Positions 26,092-35,363 are shown, counted from the stretch's first letter. The stretch: DNA of 64,000 nucleotides from Lachnoclostridium sp. An131 (GCF_002160825.1 NZ_NFLI01000007.1:1-64000), one strand, 5' to 3'. Numbers and translations: made by a program. The notes: generated from the letters alone by a model not told the origin.

Positions 26092-27543
26092 ATGTGGAAA
26101 AAGGATGCTACCATTAAAAACCGTCTGAATATGCTTTTGGTGATTTGCCTGGTGCCGCTGACGATTCTGATCCTGTACCTGGTTCTTATCATGCAGCGCT
26201 TTTCAGAGCGCTACGACGAGGTCGTGCAGAACATTACAAAGGCGAATGCCTACAACATTGATTTTAAGGACGATTTGGACTATCTGATGTATATTATTGT
26301 GGCAAATTCGGAGCGCGCGGATGAGCTGATCGATACCGAGGAGCCGAGGCGGATGATTGAAGAGGCGAGAGAGGTGTTTCAGGGTCTTTATGAATCAGCA
26401 GATGCGGAATATGGGCGCCAGAGGCTGAACCGGATTCTCAAAAGCCTCGATATTCTGGAGGACCGTGTGATAGAGATCGAGTCTGACGCTCAGATTAGCG
26501 GCTATTATGACAAGAACATGGAACGTCTTGATCTGGATATCCGCGTTCTGACGGAGCTGATCCAGGAACAGATCCAGGAATATATCTACTATGAGACGAC
26601 GAATCTGGAGACGCTGAGGGGGCAGATCCGCCATGACGTAGACAACACGCTCCGGATGAGCAGCCTGGTATTCCTGCTGATTCTGGCAGGGGCCTATCTC
26701 ATCAGCCGGAGAATGATGCAGGGGATCACGGAGCCCATACAGAGGCTGTGCAGGGTGACGCGCCAGGCGGCCAGCGGAGATTTTACGGTACGGGCAGAGG
26801 AACAGAGAGACGGTGAGATGGCAGTGCTGGGAGACAGCTTCAACCAGATGATCGAGAAGATTGGGAACCTGGTAGAGGACATCCGGGTTGAGCAGCTGAA
26901 CCTGCGTGCCACAGAGCTGAAGCTTCTGCAGGCTCAGATTAATCCTCACTTTCTCTATAATACACTGGATACGATTGTCTGGCTGGCAGAGGCAGGGCGC
27001 AAGGATGAGGTTGTCATGATGGTGACGGCTCTCTCAGATTTCTTCCGGACTACCTTAAGCAAAGGCCGGGATTATATAACGGTGAAGGAAGAGGAGGCCC
27101 ATATCCGCAGCTATCTGCAGATTCAGCAGTTCCGCTATCAGGATATTCTGGAATATTCCATTGATGTCCCAGAGGAGCTCTATGAGTACCAAATCCTGAA
27201 GCTGACCCTTCAGCCCCTTGTGGAGAACGCCCTGTACCACGGCATCAAAAACAAGCGGGGGCTGGGCCACATCCGGGTATCAGGGGAAAAGCGGGAGGAT
27301 AAGCTGATATTCCGGGTATGGGATGACGGCCGGGGGATGGAGCCGGAACGGCTGGAAAAGGTCCGGCGCCTGATTGGGGGAGAGGAAGAGGTGGACAGAA
27401 GCGATCCGTCCGGCTTCGGACTCTTTAACGTAGCGCAGAGGCTGCGGCTGAATTACGGGCCCCAGTACGGAATTTCCCTGGAAAGTGAATTTGGCGAATG
27501 GACGGAGACGACGGTGGTGATTCCTGCGGTTCCGCTTTGCTGA
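26092..27543 (+). CDS. YesM-type sensor histidine kinase
   Basis: A 483-residue kinase with a membrane helix at about 14-34, an outside helical sensor of about 150 residues, a second helix (about 185-202), a HAMP linker (ITEPIQRLCRVTRQAASGDF) and the His_kinase domain with phospho-acceptor H286 in INPHFLYNTLDTIVWL. The ATPase has N-box LVENALYHGIKN and G-box DDGRGM. The sensor has no dCache signature I can recognise. It may sense sugar indirectly through the binding lipoproteins encoded next to it, but this is inference. The ribosome site is AAGGAG. Confidence 0.92.
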   Translation: MWKKDATIKNRLNMLLVICLVPLTILILYLVLIMQRFSERYDEVVQNITKANAYNIDFKDDLDYLMYIIVANSERADELIDTEEPRRMIEEAREVFQGLYESADAEYGRQRLNRILKSLDILEDRVIEIESDAQISGYYDKNMERLDLDIRVLTELIQEQIQEYIYYETTNLETLRGQIRHDVDNTLRMSSLVFLLILAGAYLISRRMMQGITEPIQRLCRVTRQAASGDFTVRAEEQRDGEMAVLGDSFNQMIEKIGNLVEDIRVEQLNLRATELKLLQAQINPHFLYNTLDTIVWLAEAGRKDEVVMMVTALSDFFRTTLSKGRDYITVKEEEAHIRSYLQIQQFRYQDILEYSIDVPEELYEYQILKLTLQPLVENALYHGIKNKRGLGHIRVSGEKREDKLIFRVWDDGRGMEPERLEKVRRLIGGEEEVDRSDPSGFGLFNVAQRLRLNYGPQYGISLESEFGEWTETTVVIPAVPLC

Positions 27544-27767
27544 CGTTTTTTCGGAGAATATTTTGGTTGTTTTTTTCCGTACCGGGAGATGAAACGTAAA
27601 AAAATGAACTTTTTTCCAAAAAAATCTAACTTTGTTCACGGTTTGTTCAAAAGTCAGTAAAAAATTGTACTTAATTCAAAAGGATGTCCGTATCAAATTT
27701 TCTCTTCTTATTATAGAATTTGACCATAGCCAAACGAAATGGCAACAAGAATAAGGGAGGTTTCAAA
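27544..27767 (+). promoter_or_regulatory. regulatory gap before the furanose ABC operon
   Basis: The 224-base AT-rich gap contains two TTTGTTCA repeats (27631-27638 and 27642-27649) exactly 11 bp apart, a typical arrangement for an AraC-type activator dimer. A -10-like TATTAT at 27709-27714 has no good -35, as expected for an activator-dependent promoter. YesN binding is a proposal. Confidence 0.5.
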
Positions 27768-28826
27768 ATGAAGAGAAAACTTGTAAGCGCATTGGTATGT
27801 GCGGCAATGGTAGCGACTGTTCTGGCAGGCTGCGGAAACAGCAGCAGTGACACTGCTTCCACAGATGCTGCTGCTACGGAGGAGACTGCGACAGATGACG
27901 CAGCAGCAGAGGATACAGCAGCAGAGGATACCGCTGCTTCCGGAGATCTGATCAAGGTCGGCATCATCAACAATGACCCGAACGAGTCCGGATACCGTAC
28001 AGCAAATGACGCTGATATGAAGGCGATGTTCACCGAGGAGAACGGCTATGACGCTTCCTTCGCATACAGCCTGAAGAACGACGAGCAGATTACCGCAGCT
28101 CAGAAGTTCATCCAGGACGGCGTTGACTATCTTCTGCTTTCCGCAGCTGATACAGCCGGATGGGATTCCGTACTGATGGACGCTCAGGCAGCCGGAACAC
28201 GCGTAATCCTGTTTGACCGTACCATCGATGCAGACCCGAGCCTTTACGAGGCTTCCATCGTATCTGACATGGAGGCTGAAGGACAGACTGCGGTAGAGTG
28301 GCTGGCAGGCCAGGGACTGGATGAGTACAACATCATCCACATCCAGGGTGTTATGGGCTCCGCTGCTCAGCAGGGACGTACCAAAGCCGTGGACGAGATG
28401 GTAGCAGCAAATGACAACTGGAATCTGGTAACCCAGCAGACCGCTGAGTGGAATGCTGAGAAGGCACAGCAGATTGTACAGTCTGTTATCGACTCCGGAC
28501 AGGAATTCAACGTAATCTACGCTGAGAACGACGACATGGCTAAGGGCGCTGTAGCAGCTCTTGACAAGGCAAACATCTCTCATGGTGTAGACGGCGACGT
28601 TATCATCATGGGCTTCGATACCAACACCTGGGCTCTTGAGGAGCTGCTGGCAGGAAACTGGAACTATGACGGACAGTGCAATCCTTACCAGGCTTCCTAT
28701 ATCGACGAAGTAATCAAGACCATCGAGAGCGGTGGCACCATCGAGGAGAAGACCATTATCATGGAGGAGAAGGGCTTCGATGCAGAGACCATTACTCAGG
28801 AAGATATTGATACTTATGGTATCTAA
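27768..28826 (+). CDS. sugar ABC transporter substrate-binding lipoprotein (first of two)
   Basis: A 352-residue lipoprotein. The signal peptide ends in the lipobox LAGC with C22, followed by an Ala/Thr/Glu/Asp-rich spacer (about 25-58) and a type-I periplasmic-binding fold (VGIINNDPNESGYRTANDAD onward). It resembles YtfQ, the furanose-sugar binding protein, but less closely than the second lipoprotein at 32.7 kb. It delivers sugar to the permeases encoded downstream. The start at 27768 follows GGGAGG; earlier in-frame codons lie in the promoter gap. Codon use is biased to a few codons, which suggests high expression. A hairpin follows the stop. Confidence 0.9.
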   Translation: MKRKLVSALVCAAMVATVLAGCGNSSSDTASTDAAATEETATDDAAAEDTAAEDTAASGDLIKVGIINNDPNESGYRTANDADMKAMFTEENGYDASFAYSLKNDEQITAAQKFIQDGVDYLLLSAADTAGWDSVLMDAQAAGTRVILFDRTIDADPSLYEASIVSDMEAEGQTAVEWLAGQGLDEYNIIHIQGVMGSAAQQGRTKAVDEMVAANDNWNLVTQQTAEWNAEKAQQIVQSVIDSGQEFNVIYAENDDMAKGAVAALDKANISHGVDGDVIIMGFDTNTWALEELLAGNWNYDGQCNPYQASYIDEVIKTIESGGTIEEKTIIMEEKGFDAETITQEDIDTYGI

Positions 28827-28882
28827 ATCCGCTGTATAAACGGAACGTTTTGAACGAAACGTAATGGCATAAATCAAAGAAA

Positions 28883-28939
28883 ACAAAGCGCGGCGCAGAA
28901 AGGATGGCAGTTACAGGCCTGGCCTGCACCGCGCTTTGT
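28883..28939 (+). other. intercistronic hairpin between binding protein and ABC ATPase
   Basis: A perfect 11-bp stem, ACAAAGCGCGG (28883-28893) with CCGCGCTTTGT (28929-28939). There is no T-run, so it more likely protects the upstream mRNA end or lowers read-through than fully terminates. A small extra dyad ACGTTT/AAACGT lies just before it (near 28843-28860). Confidence 0.65.
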
Positions 28940-28975
28940 CTCTGAAATAAATATTTTCAGGAGGTGAACATTAGA

Positions 28976-30490
28976 GTGGAAGATAATGCTGTATTACAGA
29001 TGAGAAATATACATAAAAGCTTTCCGGGAGTTAAGGCTCTGTCTGGTGTGGACTTCACCCTCCGCAAGGGCGAAATTCATGCGCTGATGGGTGAAAACGG
29101 CGCCGGTAAATCCACGCTGATCAAGGTTCTGACCGGAGTATATACGAAGGATGAGGGACATATTTACCTGGACGGGCATGAGAAGGAAGTGCAGGTCCGC
29201 TCGCCCCAGGAGGCACAGAAGCTTGGCATCAGCCCGGTATATCAGGAGATTACCCTGTGTCCGAATCTTTCCGTGGCGGAAAACATGTACATCGGCCGGA
29301 CGCCCGGAGCGGTTCAGAACTGGAGAAAGATGAATAAAGATGCTGACAAGCTTCTGAAATCTCTGGACATTCCGGCGAAGGCAACCCAGCAGCTTTCTAC
29401 CTGCTCCCTCGCGGTGCAGCAGATGATCGCGATCGCAAGAGCCGTAGATACGGACTGCAAGGTTCTGATTCTTGACGAGCCGACTTCTTCTCTGGATGAA
29501 CAGGAGGTAGAAAAGCTCTTTAAGCTTATGCGGGATTTGCGCGGCAGAGGGGTAGGCATCATTTTCGTAACCCATTTCCTGGATCAGGTGTATGAGGTCT
29601 GTGACCGGATTACGGTTATGCGTGACGGCTGTCTGGTGGGAGAATATGAGATTAAGGATCTTCCCCGCGTACAGCTGGTATCCAAGATGCTGGGCAAGGA
29701 GCTGGACGATCTGTCTGACATTCAGGGAGAATACAAGTCCTATGAAAGAAAGGAAGGAGAGCTTCCGGTCTTTGAGGTTGAGCAGCTTTACAGCAATGCC
29801 GGAATCAAGCCCTTTGATTTCCATATTGATAAAGGCGAGGTCAATGGCTTCACCGGACTTCTGGGCTCCGGACGAAGCGAGTGCGTGCGCGCTATCTTTG
29901 GCGCGGATCGCGTCCTTGGCGGAAAGGTGAAGAAAAATGGAAAGCCGATCAAGATTTCCAAGCCAATCGACGCCATGCGCCAGGGGATCGGCTATCTGCC
30001 TGAGGATAGAAAGCGGGACGGCATTGTCGGAGATTTGTCTGTGCGCGATAATATTATTCTGGCGCAGCAGGTGCTCCGCGGCTTCCTGAAGCCTTATTCC
30101 AGGGCTGAGGCAGACAAGATCGCGGACGAATACATTAAGCTTTTGAATATCAAGACAGCCTCGGCAGACACGCCGATCAAATCTCTGTCCGGAGGAAATC
30201 AGCAGAAGGTAATTCTGGCCCGCTGGCTTCTGACACATCCGGAATACCTGATTCTCGACGAGCCGACCCGTGGTATTGACGTGGGAACCAAGGTGGACAT
30301 TCAGAAGCTGGTATTGAAGCTGGCGTCCGAGGGAATGAGCGTGACCTTTATTTCCTCTGAAATGGACGAGATGCTTCGTACCTGTTCCAGATTGATCGTA
30401 ATGCGGGATCGCAGGGTTGTGGGAGAGCTGACCGGCAGCGATCTGAATCAGACCAGCATTATGAGTACGATTGCCGGAGGTGACAAATAA
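28976..30490 (+). CDS. ytfR: sugar ABC transporter ATP-binding protein (YtfR-like)
   Basis: A 504-residue double ATPase of the ribose/galactose type. The first half has Walker A GENGAGKST, Walker B LILDEPTSSLD and a degenerate signature (STCSLAVQQ). The second has a degenerate Walker A (GLLGSGRSE), a full signature LSGGNQQK and Walker B ILDEPTRGID. It powers sugar uptake with the two permeases. The GTG at 28976 is chosen because AGGAGG ends 11 bases upstream; the GTG at 28964 overlaps that site. The stop overlaps the next start by one base (TAATG). Confidence 0.93.
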   Translation: MEDNAVLQMRNIHKSFPGVKALSGVDFTLRKGEIHALMGENGAGKSTLIKVLTGVYTKDEGHIYLDGHEKEVQVRSPQEAQKLGISPVYQEITLCPNLSVAENMYIGRTPGAVQNWRKMNKDADKLLKSLDIPAKATQQLSTCSLAVQQMIAIARAVDTDCKVLILDEPTSSLDEQEVEKLFKLMRDLRGRGVGIIFVTHFLDQVYEVCDRITVMRDGCLVGEYEIKDLPRVQLVSKMLGKELDDLSDIQGEYKSYERKEGELPVFEVEQLYSNAGIKPFDFHIDKGEVNGFTGLLGSGRSECVRAIFGADRVLGGKVKKNGKPIKISKPIDAMRQGIGYLPEDRKRDGIVGDLSVRDNIILAQQVLRGFLKPYSRAEADKIADEYIKLLNIKTASADTPIKSLSGGNQQKVILARWLLTHPEYLILDEPTRGIDVGTKVDIQKLVLKLASEGMSVTFISSEMDEMLRTCSRLIVMRDRRVVGELTGSDLNQTSIMSTIAGGDK

Positions 30491-31578
30491 TGCAGACAAA
30501 TGAAACGAAAAATGCGGGCGTTTCCGGTTTCTTCGGAAGAATGATCCGGAAGCAGGTGATGATTCCCCTGGCAGCCCTTCTGTTACTGTTTCTGTTCAAT
30601 TTGATTATGGATCCGTCCTTTTTCAAGATCGAGCTTGGCTACAACAGCGCGGGAAACCCTGTTTTGTCAGGCTTCCTGATCACGATCCTGGACAGTGGCT
30701 CTGAGCTGGCGATTCTGGCTATTGGTATGACGCTGGTGACAGCGGCGACTGGAGGACAGGACATCAGTGTGGGAGCTACTACCGCTATCGCCGGCAGTGT
30801 GCTGCTGCGTGTGCTCTGCGGAACGAATTCCCGCCCGGAGACTCTGCAGGCCCCGATTATCGTGGCGTTTCTGGCAGCCTGTGTGGTAGCAATGCTTTTT
30901 GGAGCGTTTAACGGCGTGCTGGTAGCAGTCTTTAAGATACAGCCCATGATTGCCACGCTGATTTTGTACACGGCGGGCCGCTCCATCGCAGCCTGGATTA
31001 ACAACAATGAGCTGCCGGTTGTCAGTGATGAGTCTCTTACCTACTTTGGTGAATTTATACCGGGAATTCCGATTCCGACCCCCTTCTTTATCGCGGTGGC
31101 CTGTATGATCGTTATCGGCCTGGTTCTGAAATTCACGAACCTGCGCCTGTATACCCAGGCAGTCGGCATCAATGAGAATTCTTCCAAGCTGAACGGCCTG
31201 AATCCGGTGTTTATCAAGATCCTTTCCTTCGTGATTCTGGGTCTTTGTGTGGCAGTGGTAGGACTGATTAAGGTAGCCCGTATTTCCACTATCAATTATT
31301 CTGTTATTGCGAAGGACATAGAGATGGACGCCATTCTGGCGGTGGCTCTCGGTGGAAATGCCTTGAGCGGCGGAAAATTCAACATGACCGCTTCTATTAT
31401 TGGAGCTTACGTAATTCAGTGCCTGACAACGACCCTTTACAAGTTCCAGGTACGTTCCGACGCGCTTCCGGCTTACAAGGCCATCGTAGTTATCGTGCTG
31501 GTAATCGTCAGCGCACCGGTAGTAAGAGAAAAATTCAATGCCTTTATGGCGAAGCGTAAGGTAAAGGAGGCTGCTTAA
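30490..31578 (+). CDS. ytfT: sugar ABC transporter permease (YtfT-like)
   Basis: A 362-residue BPD_transp_2 family permease with 8-10 predicted membrane helices and the family motif region GMTLVTAATGGQDISVGATT. A later ILAVALGGNALSGGKFNM stretch is the conserved loop that contacts the ATPase. It forms a channel with the next permease. The gene overlaps ytfR by one base and is followed after one base by the second permease, so the three are translationally coupled. Confidence 0.92.
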   Translation: MQTNETKNAGVSGFFGRMIRKQVMIPLAALLLLFLFNLIMDPSFFKIELGYNSAGNPVLSGFLITILDSGSELAILAIGMTLVTAATGGQDISVGATTAIAGSVLLRVLCGTNSRPETLQAPIIVAFLAACVVAMLFGAFNGVLVAVFKIQPMIATLILYTAGRSIAAWINNNELPVVSDESLTYFGEFIPGIPIPTPFFIAVACMIVIGLVLKFTNLRLYTQAVGINENSSKLNGLNPVFIKILSFVILGLCVAVVGLIKVARISTINYSVIAKDIEMDAILAVALGGNALSGGKFNMTASIIGAYVIQCLTTTLYKFQVRSDALPAYKAIVVIVLVIVSAPVVREKFNAFMAKRKVKEAA

Positions 31579-31579
31579 T

Positions 31580-32614
31580 ATGTCAAAGGGATTTGGAAGC
31601 AAGATTAAAAATATCAGTGACACGAACCTGCTCCTTACCATTACCATCGTTGTATTCTTCCTGATGTATATCGGAGCGATGATCTTCCAGGGAGAGGGCT
31701 TCTTAAAGCCTCAGGCTCTGTTCAATATCCTGAATGCGAACGCGGCTCTTATCATTCTGTCCTGCGGCATGAGCATTGTCATGATTACAGGCGGCATTGA
31801 TATTTCCGTGGGCGGAGTGACAGCGCTTATCAGTATGTGCTGCGCAGTTTATCTGGATAAGGCAGGCGGAAACGTGGCGGTGTCTGTTCTGATTGCCATT
31901 CTGATTGGACTGGGCTTCGGCCTGGTACAGGGCTTTCTGGTAGCATATCTGGAGATTCAGCCCTTCATCGTAACGCTGGCAGGGATGTTCTTTGCACGCG
32001 GTATGACGACGATTGTAAATACCGAGCCCTTTAACGTATCAAATGAGGCGTTTGTGGCTCTGAAGAATACGCGTATCATCGTTCCGGGCATGGGTTCCGT
32101 GAACCGGCTTGGCAATTACGTGGATGCTTATGTGGAAATCGGAGTGATTGTGGCGATTCTGGTTGTGATTGTCATGTTCTGTGTGTTAAAATGGACAAAG
32201 CTCGGCCGTAACTTCTACGCGGTGGGCGGCAACAGCCAGAGCGCGCTGATGCTTGGCATCAATGTAAAACGCACAAAATTCATTGCGCATCTGCTCTGCG
32301 GCGTTCTGGCAGGTATCGGCGGCTTTGTGTATTTCCTGCACGTAGGCTCCGGTTCTCCCTCTCACGCAAGCGGCGCTGAGATGAACGCCATTGCGTCCTC
32401 CATCATTGGCGGCACGATGCTGACCGGAGGCGTAGGAAATATCATAGGAACCTTTTTTGGAGTGCTTTCCTTGAGTACAATTCAGAATATCGTTTCCTCC
32501 GCCGGACTGGATCAGGCCTGGTGGACAGGAATCACTGTGGCTGCAATGCTGTGCCTGTTCCTTGTGGTACAAAGTGTTGTGATGGCAGTGCGGAAAAAAG
32601 GATCTGTGAAATAA
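31580..32614 (+). CDS. yjfF: sugar ABC transporter permease (YjfF-like)
   Basis: A 344-residue permease of the same family, with GMSIVMITGGIDISVGGVTA and, near the end, AIASSIIGGTMLTGGVGNI. The pairing of two different permeases with one double ATPase is typical of YtfQRT-YjfF, known in Escherichia coli as a galactofuranose importer. After it comes a hairpin and then a second binding lipoprotein. The sugar could be L-arabinofuranose or galactofuranose; the ara neighbourhood favours a pentose. Confidence 0.92.
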   Translation: MSKGFGSKIKNISDTNLLLTITIVVFFLMYIGAMIFQGEGFLKPQALFNILNANAALIILSCGMSIVMITGGIDISVGGVTALISMCCAVYLDKAGGNVAVSVLIAILIGLGFGLVQGFLVAYLEIQPFIVTLAGMFFARGMTTIVNTEPFNVSNEAFVALKNTRIIVPGMGSVNRLGNYVDAYVEIGVIVAILVVIVMFCVLKWTKLGRNFYAVGGNSQSALMLGINVKRTKFIAHLLCGVLAGIGGFVYFLHVGSGSPSHASGAEMNAIASSIIGGTMLTGGVGNIIGTFFGVLSLSTIQNIVSSAGLDQAWWTGITVAAMLCLFLVVQSVVMAVRKKGSVK

Positions 32615-32635
32615 TACGGATATGATTTATCATGC

Positions 32636-32678
32636 AGAGCCGCCGGTTCATACAGGGACTTGAAGCGGCTCTGATTTT
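32636..32678 (+). terminator. hairpin after yjfF, possibly a partial terminator
   Basis: AGAGCCGC (32636-32643) with GCGGCTCT (32665-32672), followed by GATTTT. The T-run is weak and the next gene starts 48 bases on, so partial read-through is likely. Confidence 0.55.
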
Positions 32679-32725
32679 ACCACACAGGGAGTCTGCCCGT
32701 TTTGTTCGGGTTTAGGGTGAAGCTT

Positions 32726-33769
32726 ATGAAAAAAATGGTTGTGGGAATCGGCATTCTGCTGTGTCTGCTGCTCTGGTTTTCCAGCTGCGGGACCAGGATA
32801 GAGGAGTCTGAAACGGTTCCAGGCAGTGACCTTCTGGAGGAAGAAAAGGAGCTTGCTGCAGAGGGAGACAATTACATAGTGGTGGGCTTTTCTCAGGTCG
32901 GCTCGGAGTCTGACTGGCGTATTGCAAGCACGGAGTCTTTTAAAGGAACCTTCACCCAGGAGAACGGCTACTATCTGATTTTTGAGGACGCTCAGCAGAA
33001 GCAGGAGAATCAGCTCAAGGCCATGAGAGACTTTATTCTCCAGGAGGTAGATTATATTATCCTGGATCCGATTGTGGAGACCGGATGGGACGCGGTGCTT
33101 CAGGAGGCAAAGGATGCGGGAATTCCGGTGATTGTAGCGGACCGGCAGGTTAAGGTGTCGGATGAAAGCCTCTATACGGCCTGGGTAGGCAGCGACTTTG
33201 AGGAGCAGGGGCGCAGAGCCGGAGAATGGCTGGCGGACTATCTGGAAGGACAGGGACGGTCCTCGGAGGAGATTCGGATCGTGACGCTGCAGGGAACCCT
33301 GGATTCTACAGCGCAGCTGGGAAGAACCGGAGGCTTTGGCCAGATTCTGAAGCAGCATGACAACTGGACCATGCTGGAGCGCAGAGATGCAGATTTTACG
33401 CAGACTAAGGGACAGGAGGTAATGGAAGACTTCCTGAAGGCCTATCCTGACATAGATGTGGTAATCAGTGAAAACGATAATATGACATTTGGAGCCATCG
33501 AGGCCATTGAAGCGGCAGGGAAAACCTGCGGGCCGGACGGAGACATCATTATTATTTCCTTTGATGCGGGCCGGGCGGCGCTTCAGGCTATGGCAGAGGG
33601 AAAAATCAACGCAGATTTTGAGTGCAATCCCAATCTGGGGCCGCTTGTCTCCGATATCATTCAGAAGCTGGAGCAGGGAGAAGAGGCGGAAAAGCTTCAG
33701 TATGTGAAGGAAACATATTTTGATCCGTCGATGGATCTGCAGGCTCTGATTGAGGAGAGAAGCTATTAA
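32726..33769 (+). CDS. ytfQ: YtfQ-like sugar-binding lipoprotein (second of two)
   Basis: A 347-residue lipoprotein with a hydrophobic signal (about 5-18), lipobox FSSC and C21, then a type-I periplasmic-binding fold. Its motifs VVGFSQVGSESDWRIA, FEDAQQKQENQLKAMRDFI and VETGWDAVLQEAKDAGIPVI follow the Escherichia coli YtfQ pattern closely, more so than the lipoprotein at 27.8 kb. It may be the true transport partner, or it may feed sugar status to the YesM sensor. The start at 32726 has AGGGTGA 5 bases upstream. It is followed after 21 bases by the isomerase-family gene. Confidence 0.9.
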   Translation: MKKMVVGIGILLCLLLWFSSCGTRIEESETVPGSDLLEEEKELAAEGDNYIVVGFSQVGSESDWRIASTESFKGTFTQENGYYLIFEDAQQKQENQLKAMRDFILQEVDYIILDPIVETGWDAVLQEAKDAGIPVIVADRQVKVSDESLYTAWVGSDFEEQGRRAGEWLADYLEGQGRSSEEIRIVTLQGTLDSTAQLGRTGGFGQILKQHDNWTMLERRDADFTQTKGQEVMEDFLKAYPDIDVVISENDNMTFGAIEAIEAAGKTCGPDGDIIIISFDAGRAALQAMAEGKINADFECNPNLGPLVSDIIQKLEQGEEAEKLQYVKETYFDPSMDLQALIEERSY

Positions 33770-33790
33770 ACATAACAGGAGGAATCAAAA

Positions 33791-35275
33791 ATGAGCAATA
33801 TTCCAGTAGTAAAAGCGGGAATTGTAGCGGTTAGCCGGGACTGCTTCCCGGAATCTCTTTCCGTAAACCGCAGAAAGGCTCTTGTAGAGGCTTATACAAA
33901 AAAATATGACGCAGCGGATATCTATGAATGTCCGGTCTGCATTGTAGAGAGCGAGATCCACATGGTTCAGGCTCTGGAAGACATCAAGAGGGAAGGCTGC
34001 AACGCCCTGGTTGTTTACCTTGGAAATTTCGGACCGGAAATTTCCGAGACCCTGCTCGCAAAGCACTTTGACGGCCCGGTGATGTTCGTGGCTGCGGCAG
34101 AGGAAACCGGAAAGGATCTGGTACAGGGCCGCGGCGACGCATACTGCGGCATGCTGAATGCCAGCTACAACCTGAAGCTTCGCGGCGTAAAGGCCTACAT
34201 TCCGGAGTATCCTGTGGGAACGGCGGAAGAGTGCGCAGACATGATTCATGAGTTCCTTCCGATTGCGAGAGCTCTTGTGGGACTTTCGGATCTTAAGATC
34301 ATCAGCTTTGGACCGAGGCCGTTAAACTTCCTGGCCTGCAACGCGCCGATTCAGCAGCTTTACAATCTGGGCGTGGAGATCGAGGAAAACTCAGAGCTCG
34401 ACCTTTTTGAGGCATTCAACAAGCATGCGGGAGATCCGAGAATTCCGGATGTGATAAAGGATATGGAAAAGGAGCTGGGTGAGGGCAACAAAAAGCCGCA
34501 GATCCTGGAAAAGCTGGCGCAGTACGAGCTGACGCTGCTTGATTGGATCGAGGAGCACAGAGGCTATCGCAAATACGTGACCATCGCCGGAAAATGCTGG
34601 CCTGCCTTCCAGACCCAGTTTGGCTTTGTTCCCTGCTATGTAAACAGCCGTCTGGCAGGACGCGGAATCCCGGTATCCTGCGAGGTGGATATCTACGGCG
34701 CCTTAAGCGAGTTCATCGGAACCTGCGTGAGCCAGGATGCCGTAACGCTTCTTGATATCAATAATACAGTACCTGCCGATCTTTATAATGAAGATATTGC
34801 AGGCAAGTTCCCATATACGCAGAAGGATACCTTTATGGGCTTCCACTGCGGCAACACCTGTTCCAGCAAGCTGACCTCCTGCTCCATGAAGTATCAGCTG
34901 ATTATGGCGAGAAGCCTGCCGGAGGAGGTAACCCAGGGAACCCTTGAGGGCGATATCGTTCCCGGAGACATCACGTTCTTCCGTCTGCAGAGCACGGCAG
35001 ACTGCAAGCTGCGCGCTTATGTGGCTCAGGGAGAGATCCTGCCGGTAGCGACCAGGTCCTTCGGCTCCATCGGAGTCTTTGCGATTCCGGAGATGGGACG
35101 GTTTTACCGCCATGTATTGATTGAGGAAAACTTCCCGCACCACGGCGCCGTAGCGTTTGGACACCATGGAAAAGCGCTTTACGAGATATTCAAGTATCTG
35201 GGCGTACAGCCGGAGAAGATCGGCTTCAACCGTCCGAAGGGAATGCTGTATCCGACGGAGAATCCGTTCGCGTAA
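33791..35275 (+). CDS. L-fucose/L-arabinose isomerase superfamily protein, substrate unknown
   Basis: A 494-residue protein of the fucose/arabinose isomerase fold. It has an N-terminal Rossmann-like domain (KAGIVAVSRDCFPESLS), a middle domain with AGKCWPAFQTQFGFVPC and CEVDIYGALSEFIG, and a C-terminal domain ending near FPHHGAVAFGHHGKALYE. Acidic and histidine residues in these segments would bind Mn2+. It is clearly distinct from AraA at 21.1 kb. Proteins of this group are annotated only as isomerase-family. It lies in an operon with the furanose binding protein and just before the DeoR/RhaB-type genes, so an aldose-ketose isomerisation of the imported sugar is likely but unproven. Confidence 0.85.
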   Translation: MSNIPVVKAGIVAVSRDCFPESLSVNRRKALVEAYTKKYDAADIYECPVCIVESEIHMVQALEDIKREGCNALVVYLGNFGPEISETLLAKHFDGPVMFVAAAEETGKDLVQGRGDAYCGMLNASYNLKLRGVKAYIPEYPVGTAEECADMIHEFLPIARALVGLSDLKIISFGPRPLNFLACNAPIQQLYNLGVEIEENSELDLFEAFNKHAGDPRIPDVIKDMEKELGEGNKKPQILEKLAQYELTLLDWIEEHRGYRKYVTIAGKCWPAFQTQFGFVPCYVNSRLAGRGIPVSCEVDIYGALSEFIGTCVSQDAVTLLDINNTVPADLYNEDIAGKFPYTQKDTFMGFHCGNTCSSKLTSCSMKYQLIMARSLPEEVTQGTLEGDIVPGDITFFRLQSTADCKLRAYVAQGEILPVATRSFGSIGVFAIPEMGRFYRHVLIEENFPHHGAVAFGHHGKALYEIFKYLGVQPEKIGFNRPKGMLYPTENPFA

Positions 35276-35320
35276 GCTGGATTCTCAGCCGCTGCACTAT
35301 GTCATATATGCTGATAGAAG

Positions 35321-35363
35321 CTGCCGGAGAGGCCCCTTGTGGGGGAGGCTCCGGCAGTTTTTT
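35321..35363 (+). terminator. terminator of the ABC/isomerase operon
   Basis: CTGCCGGAG (35321-35329) pairs with CTCCGGCAG (35349-35357), with more GC pairing inside, followed by TTTTTT. Confidence 0.9.

Noticed and set aside
28994-30499. 501-codon minus-strand ORF opposite ytfR
   Set aside because: Antisense shadow; the plus-strand frame has complete ABC ATPase motifs.
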